Positions 28,381-37,468 of a stretch of 64,000 nucleotides of DNA are shown here, piece by piece. Each line of letters begins with the position of its first letter. The first letter of the stretch is position 1. A model generated the notes under the pieces. The model made no database searches, had not been told where the DNA came from, and saw nothing but the letters and a program-made list of their open reading frames with translations. The position numbers and the translations under genes were made by a program. Source of the stretch: Bordetella parapertussis (GTDB lineage Bacteria; Pseudomonadota; Gammaproteobacteria; Burkholderiales; Burkholderiaceae_D); the NCBI GenBank assembly GCA_945866125.1, contig CAMBFZ010000001.1, forward strand, positions 62,001 through 126,000, read 5' to 3'.

Positions 28381-29652
28381 TCAGCGGTGTTGGTGTCCTT
28401 CATGCAGGCGCCAGATGGCGTGGGTGTCGAGCAGCAGTCGCGACCAGGATTGCAGTGCATCGATTTGCGCTTGTTCGGCAATGGCCAGTGCTTCAATCGC
28501 ATGCCGACGGGCCAGCAAGGTGTCCGATAAAGGTGCTTCGCCGAGTGTGTAGGCGCGTGAAACCAACGCCGCGTTGGCTTGCGTTTGTTGGGCGACATCG
28601 GCCAGGCGCTGCCACAAAGAGGGTGCCGAGGCGGCTGCCAGCGCAACCTGCAAGGCCATACTTTCAACTTGCACACGCGTCGCCTGCGCGTGCTCTTGCG
28701 CCATCTGCGCGCGCGCGATGGCCGCTTCGGCGAGTTTGTTGCGGTACTGTCCGGCTAAGGGCATTGTCACACTGACGCCAATGATGCGTTCGTCGCCGCC
28801 ACGTTCTTGCGCCATGCGCACGCCGACCACAGGGTCAGGACGTCGCTCGAGGATGACACGATCGGCGAAGAGTTTTTCCTGGCGCGCAGTAAGTTCGGCT
28901 AACTCGAGTTCGTGGTTGTCGGTTAGGATTTTTTGCTGCCAGTCGGCCACCTCGCCCTCTAATCGTTGTGGTGCTGGCAGTGGTGCAGCCAAGGCAGGCA
29001 CGATGCCAGGAAATCGCGTACTAATTTCGCTGGCTAATAATTGCGCGCGGCGTATCGCGCTGGCTTCACTGGCCTGGGCTTTGGTGAGCTCGGTTTCAGC
29101 GAGCATTAATTCCATTTTTGGTGCATCCCCCGCCTTCACCCGCTGACGAACCAGTTGTACTTCCCGACTTAAAACCTGCGCATAATCTTTGAGACGCAGC
29201 GTGTTGCGCTCTTCGCGCAACCAATTAAACCAGAACGCCATCAAGCTGCGCGCGGCTTCGTGCCAATTGTCTGCCAGTGCGGCATCCGCAATGCCGATGC
29301 CGTTCTCGCCGATTGCAACATCTTTGCTGGCCTTATCGGCAAAGCGGATTGGACGCTCGAGTGCGATTTCGTTTTCGAAATAATTGCGGCCCAGACGTTC
29401 GCTGCGTTGTTGCACGCCGGCGCGTACGCTCCACTCCTGAGCGCCGACCTGCAAGCGGCCGGCATTGGCTTGCTCAACGCGTATCCCGGTGCGGCTGGCG
29501 CGCAGTTGCGGTAAATCTTCAAGCGTGTGCGTAACCTGCTCTACTGGTGGTAGCCAGCTTGGATATTCGGCGCCTTCTGACAACACGGGCAGGACGGTAC
29601 ACAGGACGGTGCACAGCATGAGGGAAATTCCCGAAAGTCGTGAGCAGATCAT
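28381..29652 (-). CDS. Outer-membrane efflux protein (TolC/CusC family)
   Basis: This is the outer-membrane channel of a three-part heavy-metal RND efflux pump. The 423-residue precursor has a signal peptide with the hydrophobic stretch ISLMLCTVLCTVLPVL and long alpha-helical repeats rich in alanine, glutamine and glutamate, as expected for the trans-periplasmic barrel. Its ATG overlaps the stop of the pump gene as ATGA, so it is the last gene of the operon. It does not show a clear lipobox. A few residues near the C-terminus are histidine-rich (WRLHEGHQH). Confidence 0.86.
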   Translation of the reverse strand: MICSRLSGISLMLCTVLCTVLPVLSEGAEYPSWLPPVEQVTHTLEDLPQLRASRTGIRVEQANAGRLQVGAQEWSVRAGVQQRSERLGRNYFENEIALERPIRFADKASKDVAIGENGIGIADAALADNWHEAARSLMAFWFNWLREERNTLRLKDYAQVLSREVQLVRQRVKAGDAPKMELMLAETELTKAQASEASAIRRAQLLASEISTRFPGIVPALAAPLPAPQRLEGEVADWQQKILTDNHELELAELTARQEKLFADRVILERRPDPVVGVRMAQERGGDERIIGVSVTMPLAGQYRNKLAEAAIARAQMAQEHAQATRVQVESMALQVALAAASAPSLWQRLADVAQQTQANAALVSRAYTLGEAPLSDTLLARRHAIEALAIAEQAQIDALQSWSRLLLDTHAIWRLHEGHQHR

Positions 29653-32600
29653 GGTGTTTTTTCTATCCCAAAACGCGCAAACAAACCCGGCAGCAAAACG
29701 AGTGTGAGCAGGGTGCAGCTGACGAGGCCACCAATGACAACGATGGCGAGAGGGCGCTGGATCTCAGAGCCGGGACCCGTTTGCAGCAACAATGGCAGTA
29801 GACCAAATGCGGCAATGCTGGCCGTCATCAGCACGGGACGCAGGCGTCGTTTCGCCCCCTCGGTGACCACGTGCATTAGCGGCAGCCCTTCAGCGTGAAG
29901 GTGATTGAAATGCGTGACCATGACAAGCCCATTGAGGACTGCAATTCCCATCAGGGCGATAAAGCCAACTGATGCTGGGACGGATAAGTATTCGCCGGTG
30001 AGAGCCAGCGCAAAGATGCCGCCGATGAGGGCAAACGGAATATTGAGCAGGACCAGCAAGGCCTGGCGTAATGAATTGAAGGTCATGTAGAGCAGTAAAA
30101 AAATCAGGCCAAGCGCGACAGGCACCACAATCAGTAAGCGCTGCGCAGCACGCTGCTGGTTTTCAAATTGCCCGCCCCAGCCCAAGCGATAGCCTGCTGG
30201 CATGGGCAGCTGCTGCGCGACCCGCGCCTTGGCATCGTCCACAAAACTGACCAGATCGCGGTCGCGCACATTGGCGCGCACCACCACCATACGCGACGAA
30301 TTTTCGCGCTCGACTTTGACCGGGCCATTCATCGGTACCAGTCGTGCCAGCTGCGCCAGCGGGAGCGCCCGGCCGTCCGCAATTGGTAGTCGCAAAGACG
30401 CAAATAATGCGGGCGACATTTGCAAGGAGCTGGTGCCGCGCACCAGCAATGGCAAGCGGCGACCTTGCTCGATGACGACGCCGACCTCGCGGCCTTCGAT
30501 CAGGGCGCGCAAATCATATTGGACTTGTTCGACCGATAAACCAAAACGACCGATGGCCTGCCGGTCGAGCTCGACTTGCAGATATTGCATGCCTGCGTTT
30601 TTTACGGTCAGTACATCTTCATTGCCGGGCACCGTTTTAATGATCGCTACCATGCGGACCGCGAGCTCGTTTAATACCGGCAGATCGGGCCCGTAGATTT
30701 TGATGGCAAGATCGCCGCGCACGCCCGAGAGCATTTCCAAGGTACGCATTTCGATTGGCTGGGTGAAGCTCACATTCACGCCGGGGAATTCGTCGGTGAT
30801 CACGCGCAGGGCATCAATGATTGCTTGCTTGTCCGGGCTGCGCCATTGTGCCTGGGGCTTAAGGACTAAAAAAGTGTCGGTTTCGTTTAAACCCATCGGG
30901 TCAAGTCCAAGCTCATCCGAGCCCACGCGGGCGATGACGTTTTTTACTTCAGGTACCGCTTGCAGTATCCGACGTTGCAGTGCCATGTCGATCTCGGCAG
31001 AGCGTGCGAGATTAATGGATGGCAGTTTTTCGAGCTGCAGGATGATGTCGCCTTCGTCGAGCGTCGGCATGAAAGATTTGCCGATGAACGGAAAGGTGGC
31101 GATCGCTACGATCAGGCCAAGACTGGCTGTGCCGATGACGATACGCTGATGGCGCAATGCCCAATCCAGAACGTGCGCATAAAGTTGATCAAGCTTGCGC
31201 ACTAGCCAGGGCGGCTCATGGGCCACCTGTTTTAAAATGAGCGAAGCCAGCACCGGTATCACGGTCAGTGACAGTAGCAGCGATGAAGTGAGGGCAAAGA
31301 CGATCGTCAGGGCGACCGGTACAAATAATTTTCCTTCAAGACCTTGCAGGGTCAGTAAAGGTAAAAACACAATAATGATAATTGCAATGCCTGCTGTGAC
31401 CGGGGCGGCGACTTCACTGGTCGCGGCGAGCACCAGCTGCGAGAGCGATGTGCCAGTGCCACTATTTTGTGCTGACGAATGCGATTGATGTGAAATACGG
31501 GCTTCGATATTTTCTACGACCACCACTGCCGCATCAACTAGCAGTCCGATCGCAATGGCAAGCCCACCGAGCGACATCAGGTTGGCTGTGAGCCCGACAT
31601 ACTGCATCAGTACAAACGTACCGAATGCCGAGAGTGGCAAAATCACTGCCACGACCAATGCAGCGCGCAGATTGCCCAGGAACAGAAATAGCAGCACCAG
31701 TACCAGCACGATGGCTTCGCTGAGTGCTTTGGTGACGGTGCCTACCGCGCGTTCGACTAACTCACCGCGATTATAAAAAGGCTGCACCGTGACGCCTTTG
31801 GGCAGACGCGTGTTGATCTCGACTAGCTGCTCACTGACATGGCGCACGACTTCGCGTGCATTCGCACCGCGCAGTCCAAGCACCAGGCCTTCCACCGCTT
31901 CGCCTTTGCCATCTTTGGTTACGCTGCCGTAGCGAGTGAGGCTGCCGATCTGCACGGTGGCGATGTCACCTACACGCACCGGCACGCCATTGCGCATGCC
32001 AAGCGCAATGGCGCGCACATCGTCGAGTGTGCGGATACTACCTTCGGTGCGTACCAGGAGTGCTTCTTCGTTTTCGGATAAACGACCGGCTCCGTCGTTG
32101 CGGTTATTAGTTTGCAATGCCGTTTGCAGATCGGCCAGCGAGAGTTGGCGCGCCGCTAACGCCGCTGGATCCGGTACCACTTCGAAACTTTTGACCAGAC
32201 CACCCAGCGCATTGACGTCGGCGACGCCGCGAATGCCACGTAAGGCCGGGCGGATTACCCAATCCAGCAATGTACGTTTTTCTGCCAGCGAAATGTCGCC
32301 TTCAATGGTGAACATGAACATTTCACCCAGTGGCGTGGTGATCGGTGCCAGACCACCAACGGCTGAGTCGGGCAAATCTTTTTGTGCGGTGGTGAGTCGT
32401 TCGGTGACTTGCTGCCGCGCCCAATAAATGTCGGTGCCGTCTTCAAAGTCGAGCGTGATGTCGGCGATCGCATATTTGGATTGGGATCGCAGAATGGTTT
32501 GCCGCGGAATACCAAGTAGCTCGCGCTCAATGGGGGCGGTGATACGGGTCTCGACTTCTTCGGGGGTCATGCCCGGCGCTTTGATGATGATTTTGACTTG

Positions 32601-32735
32601 TGTGGTTGAGACATCCGGGAAGGCATCGATCGGCAACACCTGAAATGCCATCGTGCCGCCAACGGCCAGGCCGATGGCTGCCAGCAGAACCAGCAGACGC
32701 TGCGCAAGCGATAGGGCAATCAGTTTTGCCAGCAT
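29649..32735 (-). CDS. Heavy-metal RND efflux pump, CusA/CzcA family
   Basis: This 1028-residue inner-membrane proton antiporter is of HME-RND type and should export metal cations with its adaptor and outer-membrane channel. It has the duplicated RND layout with twelve membrane helices and two large periplasmic loops. The helix 4 segment reads AIGLLVDAAVVVVEN (395-409), which differs from the DFG form of CzcA. The pore domain has QPIEMRTLEMLSGVRGDLA. The loop after helix 4 (about 412-432) is serine- and histidine-rich. The metal cannot be assigned safely; copper, zinc, cobalt and others remain possible. Confidence 0.88.
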   Translation of the reverse strand: MLAKLIALSLAQRLLVLLAAIGLAVGGTMAFQVLPIDAFPDVSTTQVKIIIKAPGMTPEEVETRITAPIERELLGIPRQTILRSQSKYAIADITLDFEDGTDIYWARQQVTERLTTAQKDLPDSAVGGLAPITTPLGEMFMFTIEGDISLAEKRTLLDWVIRPALRGIRGVADVNALGGLVKSFEVVPDPAALAARQLSLADLQTALQTNNRNDGAGRLSENEEALLVRTEGSIRTLDDVRAIALGMRNGVPVRVGDIATVQIGSLTRYGSVTKDGKGEAVEGLVLGLRGANAREVVRHVSEQLVEINTRLPKGVTVQPFYNRGELVERAVGTVTKALSEAIVLVLVLLFLFLGNLRAALVVAVILPLSAFGTFVLMQYVGLTANLMSLGGLAIAIGLLVDAAVVVVENIEARISHQSHSSAQNSGTGTSLSQLVLAATSEVAAPVTAGIAIIIIVFLPLLTLQGLEGKLFVPVALTIVFALTSSLLLSLTVIPVLASLILKQVAHEPPWLVRKLDQLYAHVLDWALRHQRIVIGTASLGLIVAIATFPFIGKSFMPTLDEGDIILQLEKLPSINLARSAEIDMALQRRILQAVPEVKNVIARVGSDELGLDPMGLNETDTFLVLKPQAQWRSPDKQAIIDALRVITDEFPGVNVSFTQPIEMRTLEMLSGVRGDLAIKIYGPDLPVLNELAVRMVAIIKTVPGNEDVLTVKNAGMQYLQVELDRQAIGRFGLSVEQVQYDLRALIEGREVGVVIEQGRRLPLLVRGTSSLQMSPALFASLRLPIADGRALPLAQLARLVPMNGPVKVERENSSRMVVVRANVRDRDLVSFVDDAKARVAQQLPMPAGYRLGWGGQFENQQRAAQRLLIVVPVALGLIFLLLYMTFNSLRQALLVLLNIPFALIGGIFALALTGEYLSVPASVGFIALMGIAVLNGLVMVTHFNHLHAEGLPLMHVVTEGAKRRLRPVLMTASIAAFGLLPLLLQTGPGSEIQRPLAIVVIGGLVSCTLLTLVLLPGLFARFGIEKTP

Positions 32736-33880
32736 TATTTTGCCCCGGCGGCGGGAACGCCCAAGCCGAGCCAGATACCTTTGAGATTTGCCGTGCCTTG
32801 GACGGCGACTTGCACGCCATCTTGCAGCGCGCCTTGCACGACGGCCGATGCGGCGTCGCGTGTGATGACGGTGACGCTAAGTGGCCGCACGCCCTTTGGG
32901 TCACGCACAAAAAGAAGCTCGCGTCCGGCATCGCGCACGAGCGCGCCTGCCGGCACCAGCCAGCCTGTTTGCGGCACTGTCTTGCTGCTGATGGTGGCCT
33001 CAAGGTACTGTCCAGCGCGCAGACAGCGGTCGGCGCCGGGCAGGGTGGCACGCACGATGACGAGCTGACTTTGTTCAGCCATCTGTGGCGCAATGGCGCT
33101 CACGCGTCCGCTTTCTTTGCAGGCGCGGACGTTGACTGTGTCGCCAATGGCAATCTGGTCGCCCTGCATCCGGCTAGCTTGTAATTCGAGCCACAGCTCA
33201 CCGGCCCGGGCAAGCTTGACCAAGGGTGCGCCTGCTTCGACGCGCTGGCCGGGTGCCACCATTAATTCGAGTACGGTACCGCCACGCGGCGTTTGGATAT
33301 CGATAACGGGATTGAGCCCGTGCTGGCTGGCCAATGTAGCAATGGCGGCTTGCCGCATGCCGGCAAGCTTGAGCATTTGCGCGCGCTCCTGCACTGCGAC
33401 CTGGGCTTGGGCGAGTTGGTTACGGGTGTCTTGCAGGCGACTGGCGGCGATGATGCCTTCTTTGAAAAGATTCTCGTCGCGCTCGGTTTTTTTGTTGGCC
33501 AGCTCAAGTTGCGCAGCCAGTTGCACGTAATCACGTTGCCATTCAAGCAGCTGCGGGCTATGCAGCCGCGCCAGCGCTTGCATAGCCTTGACGTTCTCGA
33601 GGCTGTTGACAAGCACCGCTTGCACGACGCCGGCGGCTGGCGCACTGACAATCTCGATGCGATTTGGCGGATAGACGACGCTACCTGCCAGTCGGACACC
33701 CACGCCGGCAGCGCTGGCTGGTTTGACGGCGGCAAATACGACGCCGGCTTTGGCGAGTTGATCTGGCGAGATGCGGATCGGATCGGCAGATTGCGCCTGT
33801 GCCGCTGAGACAAAGCCCGCGGCCAGTAGAGCGATTAGGCGACAAATGGTCGGACGTGTCATAGGCGCAGTCAGTTTCAT
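32735..33880 (-). CDS. Periplasmic adaptor of metal RND efflux (CusB/CzcB family)
   Basis: This membrane-fusion protein links the pump to the outer-membrane channel. I start it at the ATG at 33880, giving a signal peptide with RLIALLAAGFVSAAQAQS. A TTG-type upstream start at 33904 would lie ahead of a likely -10 box, and an ATG at 33862 is also possible. The body has lipoyl-like and beta-barrel segments (SAPAAGVVQAVLVNSLENV and GGTVLELMVAPGQRVEAGAPL) and a helical hairpin between. The stop overlaps the pump start by one base, giving operon order adaptor, pump, channel. Confidence 0.87.
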   Translation of the reverse strand: MKLTAPMTRPTICRLIALLAAGFVSAAQAQSADPIRISPDQLAKAGVVFAAVKPASAAGVGVRLAGSVVYPPNRIEIVSAPAAGVVQAVLVNSLENVKAMQALARLHSPQLLEWQRDYVQLAAQLELANKKTERDENLFKEGIIAASRLQDTRNQLAQAQVAVQERAQMLKLAGMRQAAIATLASQHGLNPVIDIQTPRGGTVLELMVAPGQRVEAGAPLVKLARAGELWLELQASRMQGDQIAIGDTVNVRACKESGRVSAIAPQMAEQSQLVIVRATLPGADRCLRAGQYLEATISSKTVPQTGWLVPAGALVRDAGRELLFVRDPKGVRPLSVTVITRDAASAVVQGALQDGVQVAVQGTANLKGIWLGLGVPAAGAK

Positions 33881-33890
33881 GTTGGTCACG

Positions 33891-33896
33891 ATTATA
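33891..33896 (-). promoter_or_regulatory. Candidate -10 box for the metal efflux operon
   Basis: On the minus strand the bases read TATAAT, a perfect -10, only ten bases before the adaptor ATG at 33880. The -35 position (GCCGTC) is poor, so activator control is possible. The transcript would have almost no leader. Confidence 0.4.
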
Positions 33897-34039
33897 GACA
33901 GCATTGTGACGGTGACGGCTTCTGGGGATATTGATTAGTCAAGCATTAGGCAGCCGGGGCGACCTTGAACATTGAAACGTGGTCCTTGTTAAAATTGGTT
34001 TTTAACCTGATTCAATATGCTTAGAAAGCAAAACCCGTC

Positions 34040-35245
34040 GTGAATCAGCAATCCCATCTTTCATCCTATCGACGATTGTGCGCGATGTTGTGTGCCGCTG
34101 CATTTTTGCTGACCGCCTGTGGCAAACCGGATAAGAAAGCCATGGAGATCGCCGCAGAGCTAGATGCGGCTGCGATTGGCGCGCTGCTTTTTCATGACCC
34201 TTCTTTATCGGCGAGTGGCAAGCAGTCTTGCGCCACGTGCCACTCTCCCGCGCATGCGCATGCACAGCCGAATGCGCTGGCTGTGCAGCTCGGCGGTCCG
34301 GCGCTGGATCAGCCTGGCACGCGCGCGGTACCGTCTTTGCGCTACCTTGCGACGACGCCCGCTTTTTCGTTTGATGCCGAGGGTACGGCATCGGGTGGCT
34401 TTAATCACGATGGCAGCGCTGCGAGTTTGGCCGCGCAGGCCGAACGGCCGCTGTTAGCGGCCAATGAGATGGCTAACCTGACCCGCACCGCGGTGGTGGA
34501 AAAGTTGCGCAAGGCGTCGTATGCAGCCCAGTTCCGTCAGGTGTTTGGTGCACACAGTCTGGATGATGCGGAGCAGGCGTTTGGCAAATTGGTTTTTGCC
34601 TTGGAAGAGTACCAATTAAAAGACCCGAAGTTTGCGCCATTTGATTCAAAATACGATGCCTATCTGGCGGGACGTGTTGCGCTGAGTGCGGCCGAGACGC
34701 GTGGTTTGACTTTATTTAATGATACAAAAAAAGCAAATTGCGCCGCCTGCCATCCAAGCGCGCGCAGTGAAGAGGGGGGGGCGCCGCTCTTCACCGACTT
34801 TACCTATGACGGATTGGGCGTGCCACGTAATCCGGCGATCGCTGCCAATGCGGATGGGGCGTATGTCGATCTTGGCTTATGCCGGGCGGGCCTTGGTGTT
34901 CGCGCCACGCAGGATAGCGAGTGCGGAAAATTCAAAGTACCGACTTTGCGCAATGTCGCCACCCGGCAGGTATTTTTTCATAACGGGCAGCTCACCAGTT
35001 TGCGCGAGGCGGTCGCTTTTTATCTGAGACGCGATACCCATCCCGAGGAGTGGTACCCGCGTGGTGCAAAGGGCCGCGTGGAAAAATTTAATGATATGCC
35101 GCGCCGTTTTCATGCCAACGTCAACGTTGGTGAAGCGCCCTATGATCGCAAGCGTGGCGACAAGCCCGCGCTCTCTGAAAGCGAGATTGATGACTTAGTC
35201 AGTTTTCTGGGGACGCTAAACGATGGCTACACGGGTCAGCGCTAG
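34040..35245 (+). CDS. Di-heme cytochrome c peroxidase / MauG family lipoprotein
   Basis: The 401-residue protein has two CxxCH heme-binding sites, CATCH at residues 64-68 and CAACH at 234-238, in the order seen in bacterial cytochrome c peroxidases, which reduce hydrogen peroxide in the periplasm. The N-terminus has a lipobox LLTAC with Cys27, so it is probably membrane-anchored. I use the GTG at 34040; an ATG at 34085 would still keep the lipobox. The gene is divergent from the metal efflux operon, with 135 bases between. Whether both respond to one signal is unknown. Confidence 0.86.
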   Translation: MNQQSHLSSYRRLCAMLCAAAFLLTACGKPDKKAMEIAAELDAAAIGALLFHDPSLSASGKQSCATCHSPAHAHAQPNALAVQLGGPALDQPGTRAVPSLRYLATTPAFSFDAEGTASGGFNHDGSAASLAAQAERPLLAANEMANLTRTAVVEKLRKASYAAQFRQVFGAHSLDDAEQAFGKLVFALEEYQLKDPKFAPFDSKYDAYLAGRVALSAAETRGLTLFNDTKKANCAACHPSARSEEGGAPLFTDFTYDGLGVPRNPAIAANADGAYVDLGLCRAGLGVRATQDSECGKFKVPTLRNVATRQVFFHNGQLTSLREAVAFYLRRDTHPEEWYPRGAKGRVEKFNDMPRRFHANVNVGEAPYDRKRGDKPALSESEIDDLVSFLGTLNDGYTGQR

Positions 35246-35300
35246 GACAGCGATACAACGCAAATCGGCTGCGGTGGATGTCGAGCTTGCGTTGGTTGCT

Positions 35301-35330
35301 CGTGCCACTTAGTGCCACTTAGTGCCACTT
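35301..35330. repeat. Three tandem 10-base repeats at the end of a small gene
   Basis: The decamer AGTGCCACTT occurs twice perfectly and once with a different first base, end to end. The last copy runs into the stop codon of the minus-strand small periplasmic gene. Confidence 0.85.
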
Positions 35331-35580
35331 ATTGCGGACACACCGCTTCGGCAAGCAGGCGTTTGCGCTCAGCCGGATCGGTAACTTCCTTGATTTTTTC
35401 CATCAGCGCAGCCATACGCTTGCCTTGCTCCTGCATGATCGGAACGTCGGACATTTGTGTCACGGCACCGCTGTCGGCGGATTTGACGCTAGTTTTCGGT
35501 TCTTCTTTGGCCTCGGCCGAGGCAAGTTGACACCAGCCAAAGCCAAGTGCGGCGGTAAGGATGAGCAGCGAAGATTTCAT
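35329..35580 (-). CDS. Small periplasmic protein of unknown function
   Basis: This 83-residue protein is not one I recognise. The ATG at 35580 has an AGGAGA site at good spacing, and a perfect TATAAT lies just upstream, which argues against the longer frame to 35616. Residues 1-23 look like a signal peptide (core LLILTAALGFGW, cleavage near ASAEA). The mature part is short, charged and helical with a glutamine- and methionine-rich stretch (MQEQGKRMAALMEKIKE). It lies between the cytochrome peroxidase and the tautomerase. Confidence 0.75.
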   Translation of the reverse strand: MKSSLLILTAALGFGWCQLASAEAKEEPKTSVKSADSGAVTQMSDVPIMQEQGKRMAALMEKIKEVTDPAERKRLLAEAVCPQ

Positions 35581-35622
35581 AGTGGTCTCCTGGTGGCGGT
35601 CAGATTGAACAATCACCCGAAT

Positions 35623-35628
35623 ATTATA
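35623..35628 (-). promoter_or_regulatory. Candidate -10 box for the small periplasmic gene
   Basis: The minus strand reads TATAAT here, 42 bases before the ATG at 35580. The hexamer 17 bases further upstream (GGCACA) is only a partial -35. This position supports the start codon chosen for the gene. Confidence 0.5.
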
Positions 35629-35737
35629 GACCTCTATTTTTGTGCTGTGCCGCCTTGGAATAGATTGGCAGGGTAGGCACCTGATGCTTCAGGTATTCTG
35701 CTGCGCTGTTTAGTTTTTTTGTTTAAAAAGGAAACGT

Positions 35738-36130
35738 ATGCCACTCGTTAGAATTGACCTTGCCAAAGGGCACCCGGAAGGCTTCGGCCGCGCAGTCGGT
35801 GAGATTGTTTATCGCGTCATGCTATCGGAAATTGCTGTGCCGATCGATGATAAATTTCAAATCATCACTACCCATGAGGCGACGGAAATCAACATCCCCG
35901 CCAGCTATTTAGGGATTGAATATTCGCCCGGAATAATATTTATCCAAGTGACGTTAAATGCGGGACGCACCACCGAGCTGAAGAAAAAATTCTACAAACG
36001 GATTGCCGAGGATTTGTCGGCCGAGCTCAAGGTGCGTAAAGAAGATGTGTTTATCAGTCTGATTGAAGTATCGAAAGAGAACTGGTCGTTTGGTAACGGC
36101 GAGATGCAATACGGACCCGTAGCGAGTTGA
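35738..36130 (+). CDS. Tautomerase superfamily protein
   Basis: The 130-residue protein starts MPLVRIDLAKG, so Pro1 after methionine removal can be the catalytic base of the tautomerase fold. The length fits a two-unit (MSAD/CHMI-like) member, with a second beta-alpha-beta unit near VSKENWSFGNGEMQYG. Substrate is unknown. The ATG has an AAAAAGGAAA site upstream. A short inverted repeat (ACCTGA and TCAGGT, 35679-35694) lies before the gene and could be an operator. It ends at a bidirectional terminator. Confidence 0.82.
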   Translation: MPLVRIDLAKGHPEGFGRAVGEIVYRVMLSEIAVPIDDKFQIITTHEATEINIPASYLGIEYSPGIIFIQVTLNAGRTTELKKKFYKRIAEDLSAELKVRKEDVFISLIEVSKENWSFGNGEMQYGPVAS

Positions 36131-36173
36131 ATCGGAATCGAATGTCAGCCTTGCTCGGTTGCGTCGGACCATA

Positions 36174-36203
36174 AAAAAAGCCACTCCGGAGAGTGGCTTT
36201 TTT
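36174..36203. terminator. Bidirectional terminator between tautomerase and porin genes
   Basis: AAAAAAGCCACTC and GAGTGGCTTTTTT form a perfect 13-base stem with loop CGGA. It serves the convergent tautomerase and porin genes. Confidence 0.92.
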
Positions 36204-36246
36204 GTGCAGCGACTTTTAAACCAATCGGTACAAGACCGACGTTGGA

Positions 36247-37233
36247 TTAGAAGTTTTTGGTGATGCCGATACCATAGGCGTTGTCGCCTGAGGTGTTGTA
36301 ATACGACGACAGCGCGCTGTTCTTGGTGTTGTTGTAGAACGCGTACAGCGAGGTTGCTTTCGACAGAGCGTGCGAAGCGGTCACGTTGACAATGCTGGCA
36401 GCTTGCGCAGCGTTGTTTTTCGAGTAGTTCAGACCAATCGTGTTAGCTGCGTCGATGGCAAACGAAGCACCCACGGTGTAGGTGTTGATGTCTTTGGTCG
36501 CTGCGGCTGGGCTGCCCATGATGTAGCTGGCGGCAACTTTCAGCGCGCCCATGCTGTAGGCGCCACCGAGTACGGTGTTCTGGTAGGAGTTTTTGCGGTC
36601 AGCGTAGCCAATGGTCAGGTACAGATCGCCGAAGTTAGCGCGAACATTTGCACCGGTGTACTTGTTCAGATCCGAGCCGTTGCCGGTTGCGGTCATCAGG
36701 CTAACTGTTGCGCCACCGAGGTCTGGCGAGGTGTAGCTGATAGCGTTAGGAATGAAAAAGCCGCCCGTTGCGCCGACGCCCGCGCCGCCGCCGTCAGCTG
36801 CGCCAGCATTGACCAGGGTTGGAACCAGGAAGTTGTTACCGGCCAGACCCAGGCTGGTGACGTAGGAAAGGATGAATGGGGACAGTTGCAGACCGCCGGT
36901 GACCGAGCCAAAGCCGCCGGAAAGGCCTGCGTTAGCAAAACGGGTAAACAGACCGGTCGAGCCGCCAGGGCCGCCGTTGTCGATGTTACCGTTACCAGCG
37001 TTGATACCCCCTTCTAGGTTGAAGTTGGCGCTCAGACCGCCGCCCAGATCTTCCGAGCCTCTCATGCCGAAAACCGAGGTGCCCATTTGGCCAGCGCCGG
37101 AGAACACGGTCTCGCTGGAGCTGCCCTTAGCCATGGATGCGTCAATGGTGCCATATACGGTTACGCCATCAGCCACGGCTGCGGTCGAAGCTACCAGAGC
37201 CAGTGCGGCCAGTGCGAATTGAGTCTTTTTCAT
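36247..37233 (-). CDS. Gram-negative general porin
   Basis: This outer-membrane trimeric porin of 328 residues should allow diffusion of small polar solutes. It has a signal peptide (MKKTQFALAALALVAST, cleavage at AVADG), an N-terminal VTVYGTIDASM strand, many alternating beta strands, and a C-terminal aromatic end (YGIGITKNF) needed for outer-membrane insertion. Long glycine-rich loops are present. The ATG at 37233 is preceded by GGAGA; the frame starts one codon earlier with TTG. A 5' region of about 230 bases upstream is A/T-rich. Confidence 0.92.
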   Translation of the reverse strand: MKKTQFALAALALVASTAAVADGVTVYGTIDASMAKGSSSETVFSGAGQMGTSVFGMRGSEDLGGGLSANFNLEGGINAGNGNIDNGGPGGSTGLFTRFANAGLSGGFGSVTGGLQLSPFILSYVTSLGLAGNNFLVPTLVNAGAADGGGAGVGATGGFFIPNAISYTSPDLGGATVSLMTATGNGSDLNKYTGANVRANFGDLYLTIGYADRKNSYQNTVLGGAYSMGALKVAASYIMGSPAAATKDINTYTVGASFAIDAANTIGLNYSKNNAAQAASIVNVTASHALSKATSLYAFYNNTKNSALSSYYNTSGDNAYGIGITKNF

Positions 37234-37411
37234 CAATTAATCTCCAAAATGTTGTGATGCTAAAATTTCGTCTTTGCCAAGCGATAACCGAAACCGGACT
37301 CGCTGCTAGGATCGAGCCTCAAGACCATGGGATCAAGAAGTCAGCTTGCATTGAAGCAAAACTATGTCTCCAGGGCAAAGTTAATTCTTTAATCCTAGAA
37401 ACTTTAGCAAG

Positions 37412-37424
37412 AATACGTCGTATT
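37412..37424. promoter_or_regulatory. Short inverted repeat upstream of the porin
   Basis: AATAC and GTATT form a symmetric element with a three-base centre in the A/T-rich space between the divergent porin and coq7 genes. It could be a regulator site for the porin, but I could not place a convincing sigma-70 promoter. Confidence 0.3.
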
Positions 37425-37468
37425 GTTACAACACAATGACTATTTAATTACTAAAAAAACACCAAAAT

